A stretch of DNA of 62,893 nucleotides from Acidimicrobiaceae bacterium (lineage in GTDB: Bacteria > Actinomycetota > Acidimicrobiia > Acidimicrobiales > Aldehydirespiratoraceae). A program made the position numbers and the translations under genes. Below are positions 1 to 7,521 of this stretch, piece after piece; the first letter of the stretch is position 1, and each line of letters opens with the position of its first letter. The DNA lies in assembly GCA_026708645.1 (NCBI GenBank), contig JAPOUM010000039.1, positions 1 through 62,893 of the forward strand. Reading direction: 5' to 3'. The notes under the pieces were generated by a model. That model did not search any database. It saw nothing but the letters and a program-made list of their open reading frames with translations, and was not told the DNA's origin.

Positions 1-88
1 CGTCAGCGCAGCGTTCCGGGCTCGGTCCCCCCGGCCGCGCTTTTCGTCGCAGCCACCAACCAGCCAAAGCCGCTACAGCTCTGCATAG

Positions 89-127
89 GTAGCAATCGGG
101 TAGCCACTCAAGTAGCATCTAGGTAGG
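89..127 (+). promoter_or_regulatory. Candidate operator: four helically phased direct repeats
   Basis: The pentamer GTAGC occurs at 89, 100 and 112, followed by GTAGG at 123, so the spacing is 11, 12 and 11 bp, about one DNA turn. The array ends 8 bp before the ATG of a ribbon-helix-helix antitoxin. Such antitoxins usually bind tandem short repeats at their own promoter, so this is inferred to be the autoregulatory site. The repeats are seen; binding is inference. Confidence 0.45.
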
Positions 128-135
128 ATCACGGT

Positions 136-366
136 ATGAAGTTGAGTGTGAGCATCCCGGACGGCGATGTCGCCTTTCTGGACGAGTATGCAAAGTCGCG
201 CGGTATGGCCTCGCGGTCGGCGGCCTTGCATCGAGCGATACGGCTGTTGCGGACTTCGGAACTGGCGCAGCACTACGCGGCGGCATTCGTCGAGTGGGAG
301 GACAGCGACGAGGATTGTGCCTGGGACTCAGCGGTGGCGGACGGATTGCAAGAGATTGAGGCTTGA
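136..366 (+). CDS. Ribbon-helix-helix antitoxin of a MazEF-type module
   Basis: A 76-residue protein. The first ~40 residues have the ribbon-helix-helix pattern: a short beta strand (KLSVSIP), then two helices with the SRSAALHRAIR segment typical of CopG/MazE-like DNA-binding antitoxins. The acidic C-terminal half (VEWEDSDEDCAWD) fits a tail that wraps the toxin. It ends 3 bp before the MazF-like gene, so the two are co-transcribed. It probably neutralises that toxin and represses its own promoter through the phased repeats just upstream. Family assignment is by pattern; the exact MazE subtype cannot be told. Confidence 0.8.
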   Translation: MKLSVSIPDGDVAFLDEYAKSRGMASRSAALHRAIRLLRTSELAQHYAAAFVEWEDSDEDCAWDSAVADGLQEIEA

Positions 367-369
367 TTC

Positions 370-717
370 ATGAGGCGAGGAGAAGTGCGGGTAGTCCGCC
401 TGGATCCTGTGGCAGGGTCTGAGGCTGCTGGCAAGCGTCCAGCGGTGTTGGTCAGCAACGACGGCGCCAACAGCACAGCAGCGCGCTTGGGGCGCGGCGC
501 AGTGACTGTCGTCCCGTTGACCTCCAACATCGACCTCGTTCATCCTTTCCAGGTGCTGTTGCCTGCTGCTGAGACCGGGCTCGATTCGGACTCCAAGGCG
601 CAGGCCGAGCAGATCAGGTCGGTGGCGGTGGGGAGGCTGGGCGCAACGATCAGCAGCTTGCCTCTGCATCTGATGGTGAGGATCGACGACGCGGTTCGAT
701 TGCATCTGGATCTGTGA
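370..717 (+). CDS. MazF/PemK-family endoribonuclease toxin
   Basis: A 115-residue protein of normal MazF length. It opens with RRGEVRVVRLDPVAGSEAAG and then KRPAVLVSNDGAN, matching the conserved start of the PemK/MazF fold (a G-x-V/I-x-x-x-x-x-P-x-x-G...RP-x-L-V pattern). The segment AQAEQIRSVAVGRLG matches the conserved Q-x-R/Q...L region in the C-terminal half. Members of this family cleave mRNA at short sequence motifs and arrest growth. It lies 3 bp after the antitoxin gene. The full-length frame suggests an intact toxin. Target specificity cannot be read from sequence. Confidence 0.88.
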   Translation: MRRGEVRVVRLDPVAGSEAAGKRPAVLVSNDGANSTAARLGRGAVTVVPLTSNIDLVHPFQVLLPAAETGLDSDSKAQAEQIRSVAVGRLGATISSLPLHLMVRIDDAVRLHLDL

Positions 718-762
718 TCCGCAGAAGCCCGACGGGGGAGCGCCAGACCTTATGCTTGGGTC

Positions 763-1695
763 GTGGCGATGGTCGAGACCAAAGGGCTGACTCAGCGCTT
801 CGGGCAGACCGTCGCTCTCGACCGCCTCGACCTGCAGATGCAGCCTGGGGTGACCGGGCTGGTGGGCGCCAACGGCGCCGGCAAGACCACTCTGTTGAGT
901 GCCATGCTCGGACTTCGAACCCCGACTGCGGGATCGCTGACAGTGCTCGGGATCGACCCGCAGCAGGCAGGCCACCGTCTCAGGGCCATGATCGGATTCG
1001 CACCCGAGCGCAACGTGCTGCCCGACGAGATGCGCGCCGTGGATTTCGTGCGCCACATGGCCGAAGTGCAGGGAATTCCGCGCAGCGAGGCCCGCACCCG
1101 GGCATCGGACACGCTGTGGCTGGTCGGCCTCGGCGAGGAACGCCTGCGCACTTTGGGCACCATGTCCACCGGGCAGCGCCAGCGGGTGAAGCTCGCTCAA
1201 GCCATCGCCTCGGATCCGAAGCTGGTGCTGCTGGACGAACCCACCGACGGGCTCGACCCGGTGCAGCGCAGCGAGATGCTGAACCTGATAAGCCAGATAA
1301 GCAAGAGCTTCTCGATCGATGTGGTGCTCTCATCGCACCAGCTCGAAGAAGTGGAACGGGTCTGCGACAATGTCGTCGCTTTGGACGCCGGCCGTCTGGT
1401 GGCTTGCGGGCTGATAAGCGAACTCGTCGGCGCAGGCGACGGCATCACCCTCGAGCTGGTTGATTTGGCCGATCCGCCGGGGTCTGTCGACGCGGTCGAG
1501 TCGGCCTTGGCTGCTGCGGGCCTAGAAGTGCGACGCGAAGCCGCCGTGCTGGCTGTCCGCGGCGCCGAGTTCGCTGAACTGTGCGACCATGCCCGCGACT
1601 CGGTCGCCGCAGCGGGCGCGCGGATTCGCCGTCTCGAAGCGCGGCGGCGCACGCTTGAAGACCTTTTCGACGGCTCAGCCGCCGACTCCCGATGA
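763..1695 (+). CDS. ABC-2 exporter ATP-binding subunit (first pair)
   Basis: A 310-residue ABC ATPase. Walker A is GANGAGKTTL near residue 36, the signature is STGQRQRVKLAQA, Walker B is LVLLDEPTDGLDP, and the H-loop is SSHQLEEVER. The ~80-residue C-terminal extension is common in exporter ATPases of the CcmA/NatA type. The GTG at 763 is chosen; an in-frame ATG lies at 769. The stop overlaps the ATG of the next gene by 4 bp (ATGA), which indicates translational coupling with the permease. It powers export; the substrate (lipid, drug or peptide) is unknown. Confidence 0.9.
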   Translation: MAMVETKGLTQRFGQTVALDRLDLQMQPGVTGLVGANGAGKTTLLSAMLGLRTPTAGSLTVLGIDPQQAGHRLRAMIGFAPERNVLPDEMRAVDFVRHMAEVQGIPRSEARTRASDTLWLVGLGEERLRTLGTMSTGQRQRVKLAQAIASDPKLVLLDEPTDGLDPVQRSEMLNLISQISKSFSIDVVLSSHQLEEVERVCDNVVALDAGRLVACGLISELVGAGDGITLELVDLADPPGSVDAVESALAAAGLEVRREAAVLAVRGAEFAELCDHARDSVAAAGARIRRLEARRRTLEDLFDGSAADSR

Positions 1696-2690
1696 GCAGC
1701 ACCCACGACGCCGGCACCCGGGGAGACAGCACCCAGGAGGCGGCCGGCGCCCACGACCCCGGCGCCCGCGGCGGTGCCAAGCCCGCAGCCGACGGCGCCC
1801 AGATCATGGAACTGGGATACAGGCATTACGACGGAGTGCGCCGCGGTCTGTCGGGATCGATCCGCTCGGTTGCGACCTACTCGATAAGGCACACGCTCGG
1901 CCTGGGCAGGCCCGCCCGGCACAAGATATTCCCGTGGCTCGCAGTCGTGATTGCGCTGATCCCGGGCATTGTTTTTGTGGGCATCGCAATCGTGCTCGAC
2001 TTCAACGTGCTCGAAGACGAGATACTGCCGGACTATCACGAGTACTACGCTTACATCACCACGGCTTTGTTTTTTTATTGCGCCGTCGTCGTTCCCGACA
2101 TACTCGTGCCCGACCGGCGCAACGGGATGCTTCAGCTGTATTTGTCGTCGCCGTTGCAGCGCTGGAGCTACCTCGCCTCCAAAGCGATAGCCGTTTCACT
2201 GACACTGGCAGTGCTGACCGTCGGCCCGGTGTTGTTCTTGCTGGTGGCTTACACCATAGAAGGCTCCGGACCCGACGGACTGAGCGAATGGGCGCAGATC
2301 TTCCTGCGCATCATCGCCGCGGGAGCGGCCATCTCCGCTGCGTTCACCGCGGCGAGCCTGGCGGCGGCCAGCCTCACAGATCGCAGAATTTTCGCCACGA
2401 TCGGCGTGATCGTGCTGTTGTGGAGCACCTCGGTGCTGGTTCCCTTGGTGGTGGAGATAGCAGAACTGGACGGGCGGCTTTTCGGTCTCGACCTCAACGG
2501 GATCTCTGAAGAACTGACCCAGCGGATATACGCCGCCGACCCCCCGCCGCAAGGGCTCTACGGCTTCGATCCCGCCTATGAGCGTTCGCAACTGTCGACT
2601 GTGTTCGTGGTGGCGGCGAATCTCGCCTGGGTGACTCTCGGAGGCCTCGTCGTCTGGTGGCGCTACAGGCGATTGGCGCTTAGTCGATGA
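1692..2690 (+). CDS. ABC-2 exporter permease (first pair)
   Basis: A 332-residue integral membrane protein. An ~80-residue N-terminal cytosolic part (IMELGYRHYDGVRRGLSGSI) is followed by about six hydrophobic segments, for example WLAVVIALIPGIVFVGIAIV, a segment around ITTALFFYCAVVVPDIL, and LAWVTLGGLVVWW near the end. The arrangement matches ABC-2 type permeases. ATGA overlaps on both sides join it to the two ATPase genes. It should form the membrane channel for the upstream ATPase. Substrate unknown. Confidence 0.8.
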   Translation: MSSTHDAGTRGDSTQEAAGAHDPGARGGAKPAADGAQIMELGYRHYDGVRRGLSGSIRSVATYSIRHTLGLGRPARHKIFPWLAVVIALIPGIVFVGIAIVLDFNVLEDEILPDYHEYYAYITTALFFYCAVVVPDILVPDRRNGMLQLYLSSPLQRWSYLASKAIAVSLTLAVLTVGPVLFLLVAYTIEGSGPDGLSEWAQIFLRIIAAGAAISAAFTAASLAAASLTDRRIFATIGVIVLLWSTSVLVPLVVEIAELDGRLFGLDLNGISEELTQRIYAADPPPQGLYGFDPAYERSQLSTVFVVAANLAWVTLGGLVVWWRYRRLALSR

Positions 2691-3772
2691 CAGCTCCGAC
2701 GAACTCCGACGGCGCAACGCCTGCTGCTGTGACCCCGGCGAATCCGACGCCCTCCACCGTGCCGCCGGTGCCTCCCCCGCCGAAAGCGCCCCCGCCGGGG
2801 AGGCGGCACGCCTCGGCGACGCCTCAGACGTCTAAGAAGCCTCAGCCGTTCGACGCCTCAGCGGTGATCGTCGTCGACAACGTGTCCAAAGCCTTCGGCG
2901 ATGTGGTGGCGGTGTCCGACGTGTCGTTCTCTGTTCGTGCGGGAGTGACCGCTTTGCTCGGCCCCAACGGCGCCGGCAAGTCCACGCTCTTCAGGGTCAT
3001 GTGCGGACTTACCCCGCCGAGCAGAGGCGTCGTGCGGGTGCTCGGCGCCGAAGCTCGACATGATCGCCGCGTGCGTGGCCGCATCGGGCTCGCACCTCAA
3101 CAAGACGGCCTGTTCGACCGTTTCGACGCTCTGCGGTTCGTCACTCTGGCTGCTGCTACCCAAGCGGTTTCCGACCCTGAGGTCGCCGCCCGCCGTGCCT
3201 TGGGGATCGTCGAACTGGATCCCGACGACTCGCGGCCGGTTTCGGGTTTCTCCAAAGGCATGCGACAGCGGGTGAAGCTCGCGGCCGCGCTGGTGCACGA
3301 CCCCGAAGTCCTGATCCTCGACGAACCACTGACCGGGCTGGACCCTGTGCAGCGCCGCCGCATGATCGAGTTGTTCCACGGGCTCGGCGACGAGGGTCGC
3401 TGCGTGCTGGTTTCGAGCCACGTCCTCGAAGAAGTGGCGAGGCTCGGCTCGCAGATTCTGGTGATCGCCCAAGGGCGCCTGGTTGCCTCAGGCGACTATC
3501 GGGAACTGCGCGAGATGATGGACGACCGTCCCCATCGTGTGCGAATCAGCGTCGACCGACCGCGCCAGGTGGCGGCGGCGCTGGTCGAATCGGGCACAGT
3601 GGTTGGGGTCAGCGTCAGCTCTGACGCCATCGTGGTCGACACACGCGACGTGGACCGACTCGGTCGCGAAGTGGCGCCGCTGACGCAGCGTCTAGATGCT
3701 CGCCTGACACGGGTCGCGCCCCTGGACGAGGACCTCGAGTCAGTGTTCCGCTATCTGGTGGAGAGGCGCTGA
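2687..3772 (+). CDS. ABC-2 exporter ATP-binding subunit (second pair)
   Basis: A 361-residue ABC ATPase with a ~55-residue Pro/Ala-rich N-terminal extension before the domain starts at VIVVDNVSKAFGD. Walker A is GPNGAGKSTL, the signature SGFSKGMRQRVKLAAAL, Walker B VLILDEPLTGLDP, and the H-loop VSSHVLEEVAR. Its start overlaps the first permease stop (ATGA) and the second permease begins 3 bp after its stop. The four genes therefore form one operon encoding either two exporters or one heteromeric exporter with two different half-units. The proline-rich N-terminus is unusual for this family. Confidence 0.9.
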   Translation: MTAPTNSDGATPAAVTPANPTPSTVPPVPPPPKAPPPGRRHASATPQTSKKPQPFDASAVIVVDNVSKAFGDVVAVSDVSFSVRAGVTALLGPNGAGKSTLFRVMCGLTPPSRGVVRVLGAEARHDRRVRGRIGLAPQQDGLFDRFDALRFVTLAAATQAVSDPEVAARRALGIVELDPDDSRPVSGFSKGMRQRVKLAAALVHDPEVLILDEPLTGLDPVQRRRMIELFHGLGDEGRCVLVSSHVLEEVARLGSQILVIAQGRLVASGDYRELREMMDDRPHRVRISVDRPRQVAAALVESGTVVGVSVSSDAIVVDTRDVDRLGREVAPLTQRLDARLTRVAPLDEDLESVFRYLVERR

Positions 3773-3775
3773 ACC

Positions 3776-4609
3776 ATGCCGCAGCCTGCGACCTCGAGCA
3801 GCCCTTCGAGCAGCCCCTCGCGCAGATCCTCAAGCAGCGTCTCTCGCAGCGTGCCTGCAGTGCGTGGGGCGGTTCTGACTTATCAGGCTCTGGTGCGCCA
3901 AGTGGTGACTCCCGGAAAGCTGGTGGCGTTGGGAGGCTTGGGCGCGTTGATGGTGCTGGTCGGCTGGCTGGTGGGCATCGAAGGCGCCGACCCCGGCGAT
4001 CCTCCGCCGGCTAGCGAACTGCTTCACGACGGCGCCACATTTGCTGACGGTTTCGGGCTGGTCTTGCTGGTGCCGATCGTGTCGCTGGTGTTCGGCTGCT
4101 CGGTGCTGGGAGAAGCCCGAGAGGACAGCACTCTGGTGTATTTGTGGCTGCGGCCCATGGGCCGTTTCCCGATCGCTGTCGGTGCGGCTGCCGCGGCCGC
4201 GACCGCAGCCTTGCCGTTGGCGATGATCCCGACGGCGCTGGGAGGCTGGCTGGCCGCCGACCGTGTAGCTGGATCCGCGGATTTGGTGATCGGGGCGCTC
4301 GCTGCTTCGGCGTTGGGCACATTCGCCTACACGTCGCTTTTCGTGCTGGTGGGGCTGCTCCTGCGCAAACCGATCATGTGGGGTCTCGGCTATGTGCTCC
4401 TCTGGGAGGGGCTCGCTGTGGGGCTCGGCGAATTCGCGGTTCGTCTTTCGCTGCGCGGCTACATCAAGTCGCTGCTCAACCGCATCGCCGAACTCGACAC
4501 TGGATTCAACGCTTACAGCAGCGCCACTTCGTTGATCGTGCTCGCCGGGGTGTCCGTGGCGTGCCTGGGGCTGGCGACGTTGCGGCTCAGCAGTATCGAC
4601 GTCGCCTGA
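3776..4609 (+). CDS. ABC-2 exporter permease (second pair)
   Basis: A 277-residue membrane protein. A Ser-rich N-terminus is followed by about six hydrophobic helices (for example LVALGGLGALMVLVGWLVG, then FGLVLLVPIVSLVFGCSVLG, and a final segment near ATSLIVLAGVSVACLGLATL). The motif EAREDSTLVYLWLRPMGR after TM2 is typical of ABC-2 permeases of the type that pair with CcmA-like ATPases. It is last in the operon and faces a convergent enoyl-CoA hydratase gene 104 bp away. Substrate unknown. Confidence 0.8.
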   Translation: MPQPATSSSPSSSPSRRSSSSVSRSVPAVRGAVLTYQALVRQVVTPGKLVALGGLGALMVLVGWLVGIEGADPGDPPPASELLHDGATFADGFGLVLLVPIVSLVFGCSVLGEAREDSTLVYLWLRPMGRFPIAVGAAAAAATAALPLAMIPTALGGWLAADRVAGSADLVIGALAASALGTFAYTSLFVLVGLLLRKPIMWGLGYVLLWEGLAVGLGEFAVRLSLRGYIKSLLNRIAELDTGFNAYSSATSLIVLAGVSVACLGLATLRLSSIDVA

Positions 4610-4713
4610 GCGGCGCCCCGAAGTCGTCTGAGCTGCGCCGGGCGTCGGGCGTCGGGCGGGGCCGTTTGGGCCGTCTCTGCTGTCTCTTCAGTCGCGGATG
4701 CGCGGACGGTGGT

Positions 4714-5490
4714 TCAGCGTCCGGCGAAGTCGGCTTTGCCAGGGCCCTGCTCAAGGAAGCTGGCCACACCGATGGCGGCGTCTTCGGTGGCGAAGCATTC
4801 GGCGAACTGCTGCGCCTCGCAGACCACGGCGTCGGCAAGTGACAGCGCCAAGCCGTCCATGATCGCTTTCTTGGCCATGCGCAGCGCGGCAGGCCCCGCC
4901 GCGTAGCCGGCGGCCATCTCGACAGCGGCGTCGTAAGTCTCGGCGGCGGGATGCACCTCTGACACCAGCCCGATGTCCGAAGCTTCATCGGGACGGATCT
5001 GGCGGCCGGTGTAGATGATCTCTTTGGCTTTGGTGATGCCGACTAGTCGGGGCAGGCGCTGCGTGCCGCCGCCGCCGGGGATGATCCCCAGAAGAATTTC
5101 CGGCTGGCCGAACACGGCGTCCTCGCCGGCCACCCGGAAGTCGGTGGCCATGGACAGTTCCATGCCTCCGCCGAGGGCGTACCCGTTCACAGCCGACACT
5201 GTGATCTGAGGCATGTTCTCCACCGCCAGGAAAGCGTCGTTGAACTTGGCGCACAGCCGGGCGGCGTCTTCAGGGGCCACGCCGGTGAAGCCGCTGATGT
5301 CGGCGCCCGCCGCGAAGATGTCGGGGCCGCCCCACACCACCACGGCCCGCACTTCGCTGTCGGCCGCCAGGCTGTCGGCGGCGTCGGTCAACTCGTCGAG
5401 CATCTGCGGGTTGATGGCGTTCATCTTGGGTCGGTCGATGCGGATGGTGGCGATCCCGCCGCCGGCCTCGACTCGAACGAACTCACCCAC
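4714..5490 (-). CDS. Enoyl-CoA hydratase/isomerase family protein
   Basis: A 258-residue crotonase-fold protein. The GTG at 5490 (VGEFVRVEAGGG...) is chosen because GAGGAGG lies just upstream and the length then matches the family; the frame stays open further upstream to 5634 but that part looks non-coding. It has the oxyanion-hole segment GADISGF, and both acidic positions expected of hydratases: Glu in GGGMELSMATD and Glu in GQPEILLGIIPGGGGTQRL. It probably hydrates 2-enoyl-CoA in fatty acid or branched-chain degradation. Monocistronic in this window; substrate chain length not predictable. Confidence 0.88.
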   Translation of the reverse strand: MGEFVRVEAGGGIATIRIDRPKMNAINPQMLDELTDAADSLAADSEVRAVVVWGGPDIFAAGADISGFTGVAPEDAARLCAKFNDAFLAVENMPQITVSAVNGYALGGGMELSMATDFRVAGEDAVFGQPEILLGIIPGGGGTQRLPRLVGITKAKEIIYTGRQIRPDEASDIGLVSEVHPAAETYDAAVEMAAGYAAGPAALRMAKKAIMDGLALSLADAVVCEAQQFAECFATEDAAIGVASFLEQGPGKADFAGR

Positions 5491-5647
5491 GTCAGCCTCC
5501 TCGCGGCTCTCGCTGTCAGCAGGGCAGGCCTGCGATCCTAGCGGAGGCGCAGGATTGCCGGCCCCTCCCCGCCAGCGAAGCGAGCCGAGCACTCCGGCTG
5601 CACAATCCGCAATCATCACCGACGATTTGTGCAAATTATGCTAGTTT

Positions 5648-7333
5648 GTGAGTGTGATCGAACGTGAAATAACATCAAGACTGCCGAGGCTGTTCCGTCA
5701 GTATCCGTTCGTGGTCGTGACCGGTCCCAGGCAGGCGGGCAAGACGACGTTGTGCCGGTCGGCGTTCGGCCACCTCGCCTATCGCAGTCTCGACGCTCTC
5801 GACGTCCGGGCCTTCGCGGAGTCCGATCCTCGCGGTTTTCTGGCCGAGACCGGCGTCCCTGCGGTGATCGACGAGATCCAGAACGTTCCTTCGCTGCTCA
5901 CGTATCTGAAAGAGGACGCGGATGCCGGCGGCGGCAACGGGCGCTACATCCTCACCGGCAGCGAGAACCTGACTCTCGCAGCCGAGGTGAGCGAGTCGTT
6001 GGCGGGAAGAGCCGCTCTGGTGCGGTTGCTGCCGTTCTCGCTTGCGGAGCGGCGGCGCGCCGGTGCTTCCGAGGCTCTGGGCGACATAGTTTTCGGTGGC
6101 TTCTATCCGCGGATAATCGACCAGCGGCTCGAACCCCGTCAGGCGTTGCGCGACTACTTCGAGACTTACGTCGAGCGCGATGTGCGGCGCATGGGCGGAG
6201 TCGCCAACCTGTCGGCTTTCGCTCGCTTCACGGCGTTGTGCGCGGGACGGGTGGGCCAACTTCTGTCGTTGACGTCGCTAAGCGACGACGTCGGCGTGTC
6301 GCGCACGACGATCCGCGAGTGGCTCACGCTGCTCGAGCGTTGCTATGTCGTGCATTTGCTGCCGCCGTTCGCTCGCAGCGTCCGCAAGCGTCTCGTCAAA
6401 TCCCCCAAGCTCTACTTCCATGATGTGGGCCTGGCCAGCTACCTGATCGGCATCGAGAGCCCCGGCCAGGTGACGACCCATCCGCTGCGCGGGCAGCTCT
6501 TCGAGAACATCGTGGTCAGCGAGGCCCTCAAACACGGCTACAACCGCGGCCGCGACCCCAGGCTCTCGTTCTTCCGCGACTCGCGCGGCTTGAAGTGCGA
6601 CCTGTTCTATGAGACCGAACGCGGCATCAACGCCATCGAAGCCAAGTCGGGCTCGACCGTTTCGGCGAGCTGGTTCCGATCCTTCGAGCCGGTGGCACGA
6701 GAAGTGCCCGACGTGATCGCCAGGACTGTCGTGTACGCGGGTGCTGAGGAGCAGACCCGCAGTGCGGGTGATGTCCTGCCGCTCGGGCGTTTCGATGAGG
6801 CTCTGCGGCGCTTCGACGCAGACATGTCGGTGAGCGTCAACTGCGGCGGCGCCCCGGTGGCAGGCGCCGACGTGCTGGCTTTGTTCCCGAACAAGACTTG
6901 GCAGCGCGCCGGCACAGACGACTCGGGCATGGCGCATCTCAAGCTCTATACGACCGACGCCGCGATGACGGTGTTCGTCGCCGCGGAAGGCTTCAGTGCC
7001 GCGGTGGTCGATGGATGGGTTCCCGCCGAAGGCCCCTTGCAGGTCGAGTTGCAGGCAGTCGTCGACGGAGGGTCGGTCATTTTCGCCGATCAGACGGGTT
7101 ACGTGCCCGGACTCGAGGGCCGCCTCAACCCGATTCTGGACACCTCCGACAGGATGCACCTCTACGCCACGAATGTCGCCATAGACGGCGGTCGGCAGCA
7201 GCCGGCGGGTTTCACAGTCGGCGGTGCGCCGCTCAACCTCGTCGACGCCCACGGCAACGAGCTCGACGTCCGGGTGGTCGCCATGCTCGGCCAGTCAGCG
7301 CTGCTGGACTACCGCCGCCCGCCCGCCGCCTGA
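5648..7333 (+). CDS. AAA ATPase with DUF4143 and an extra beta-rich C-terminal region
   Basis: A 561-residue protein. Residues ~1-170 are an AAA ATPase: Walker A TGPRQAGKTTL, Walker B-like AVIDEIQN, sensor segment YILTGSENL. Residues ~180-380 are DUF4143, with a winged-helix part (LSDDVGVSRTTIREWLTLLE) and the restriction-endonuclease-like end (FFRDSRGLKCDLFYE...INAIEAKSG). Family members usually stop near 400 residues. Here about 160 more follow, from about residue 395, beta-rich with a pattern like carboxypeptidase-regulatory or transthyretin-like folds (GAPVAGADVLALF, then MAHLKLYTTDAAM). The GTG at 5648 is used. Function of DUF4143 ATPases is poorly known; many are mobile or involved in stress or conflict. 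Confidence 0.85.
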   Translation: MSVIEREITSRLPRLFRQYPFVVVTGPRQAGKTTLCRSAFGHLAYRSLDALDVRAFAESDPRGFLAETGVPAVIDEIQNVPSLLTYLKEDADAGGGNGRYILTGSENLTLAAEVSESLAGRAALVRLLPFSLAERRRAGASEALGDIVFGGFYPRIIDQRLEPRQALRDYFETYVERDVRRMGGVANLSAFARFTALCAGRVGQLLSLTSLSDDVGVSRTTIREWLTLLERCYVVHLLPPFARSVRKRLVKSPKLYFHDVGLASYLIGIESPGQVTTHPLRGQLFENIVVSEALKHGYNRGRDPRLSFFRDSRGLKCDLFYETERGINAIEAKSGSTVSASWFRSFEPVAREVPDVIARTVVYAGAEEQTRSAGDVLPLGRFDEALRRFDADMSVSVNCGGAPVAGADVLALFPNKTWQRAGTDDSGMAHLKLYTTDAAMTVFVAAEGFSAAVVDGWVPAEGPLQVELQAVVDGGSVIFADQTGYVPGLEGRLNPILDTSDRMHLYATNVAIDGGRQQPAGFTVGGAPLNLVDAHGNELDVRVVAMLGQSALLDYRRPPAA

Positions 7334-7337
7334 ACCC

Positions 7338-7354
7338 GCCGGCAGCAAGCCGGC
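7338..7354. terminator. Short GC hairpin after the DUF4143 gene
   Basis: GCCGGC, a 5-base loop (AGCAA) and GCCGGC begin 5 bp after the stop codon. There is no T-run after it, so it is only a possible terminator. It lies in the convergent gap to the helicase gene; nothing else is seen in that 188-bp gap. Confidence 0.3.
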
Positions 7355-7521
7355 CATACCCCTGCCCTCCGAGGGATTGTGCAACACAGGCACCTCTGCC
7401 AGTGGGAATGACTGCCATGGCATCGCAGATCAGATCTCGTGGATGCACTGAGAGAGCGAAGCCCAAGAACGCTCCTGGCGGATTGAATGCAGCGCTTACA
7501 ACCTACGGAACTCTGGATGGA

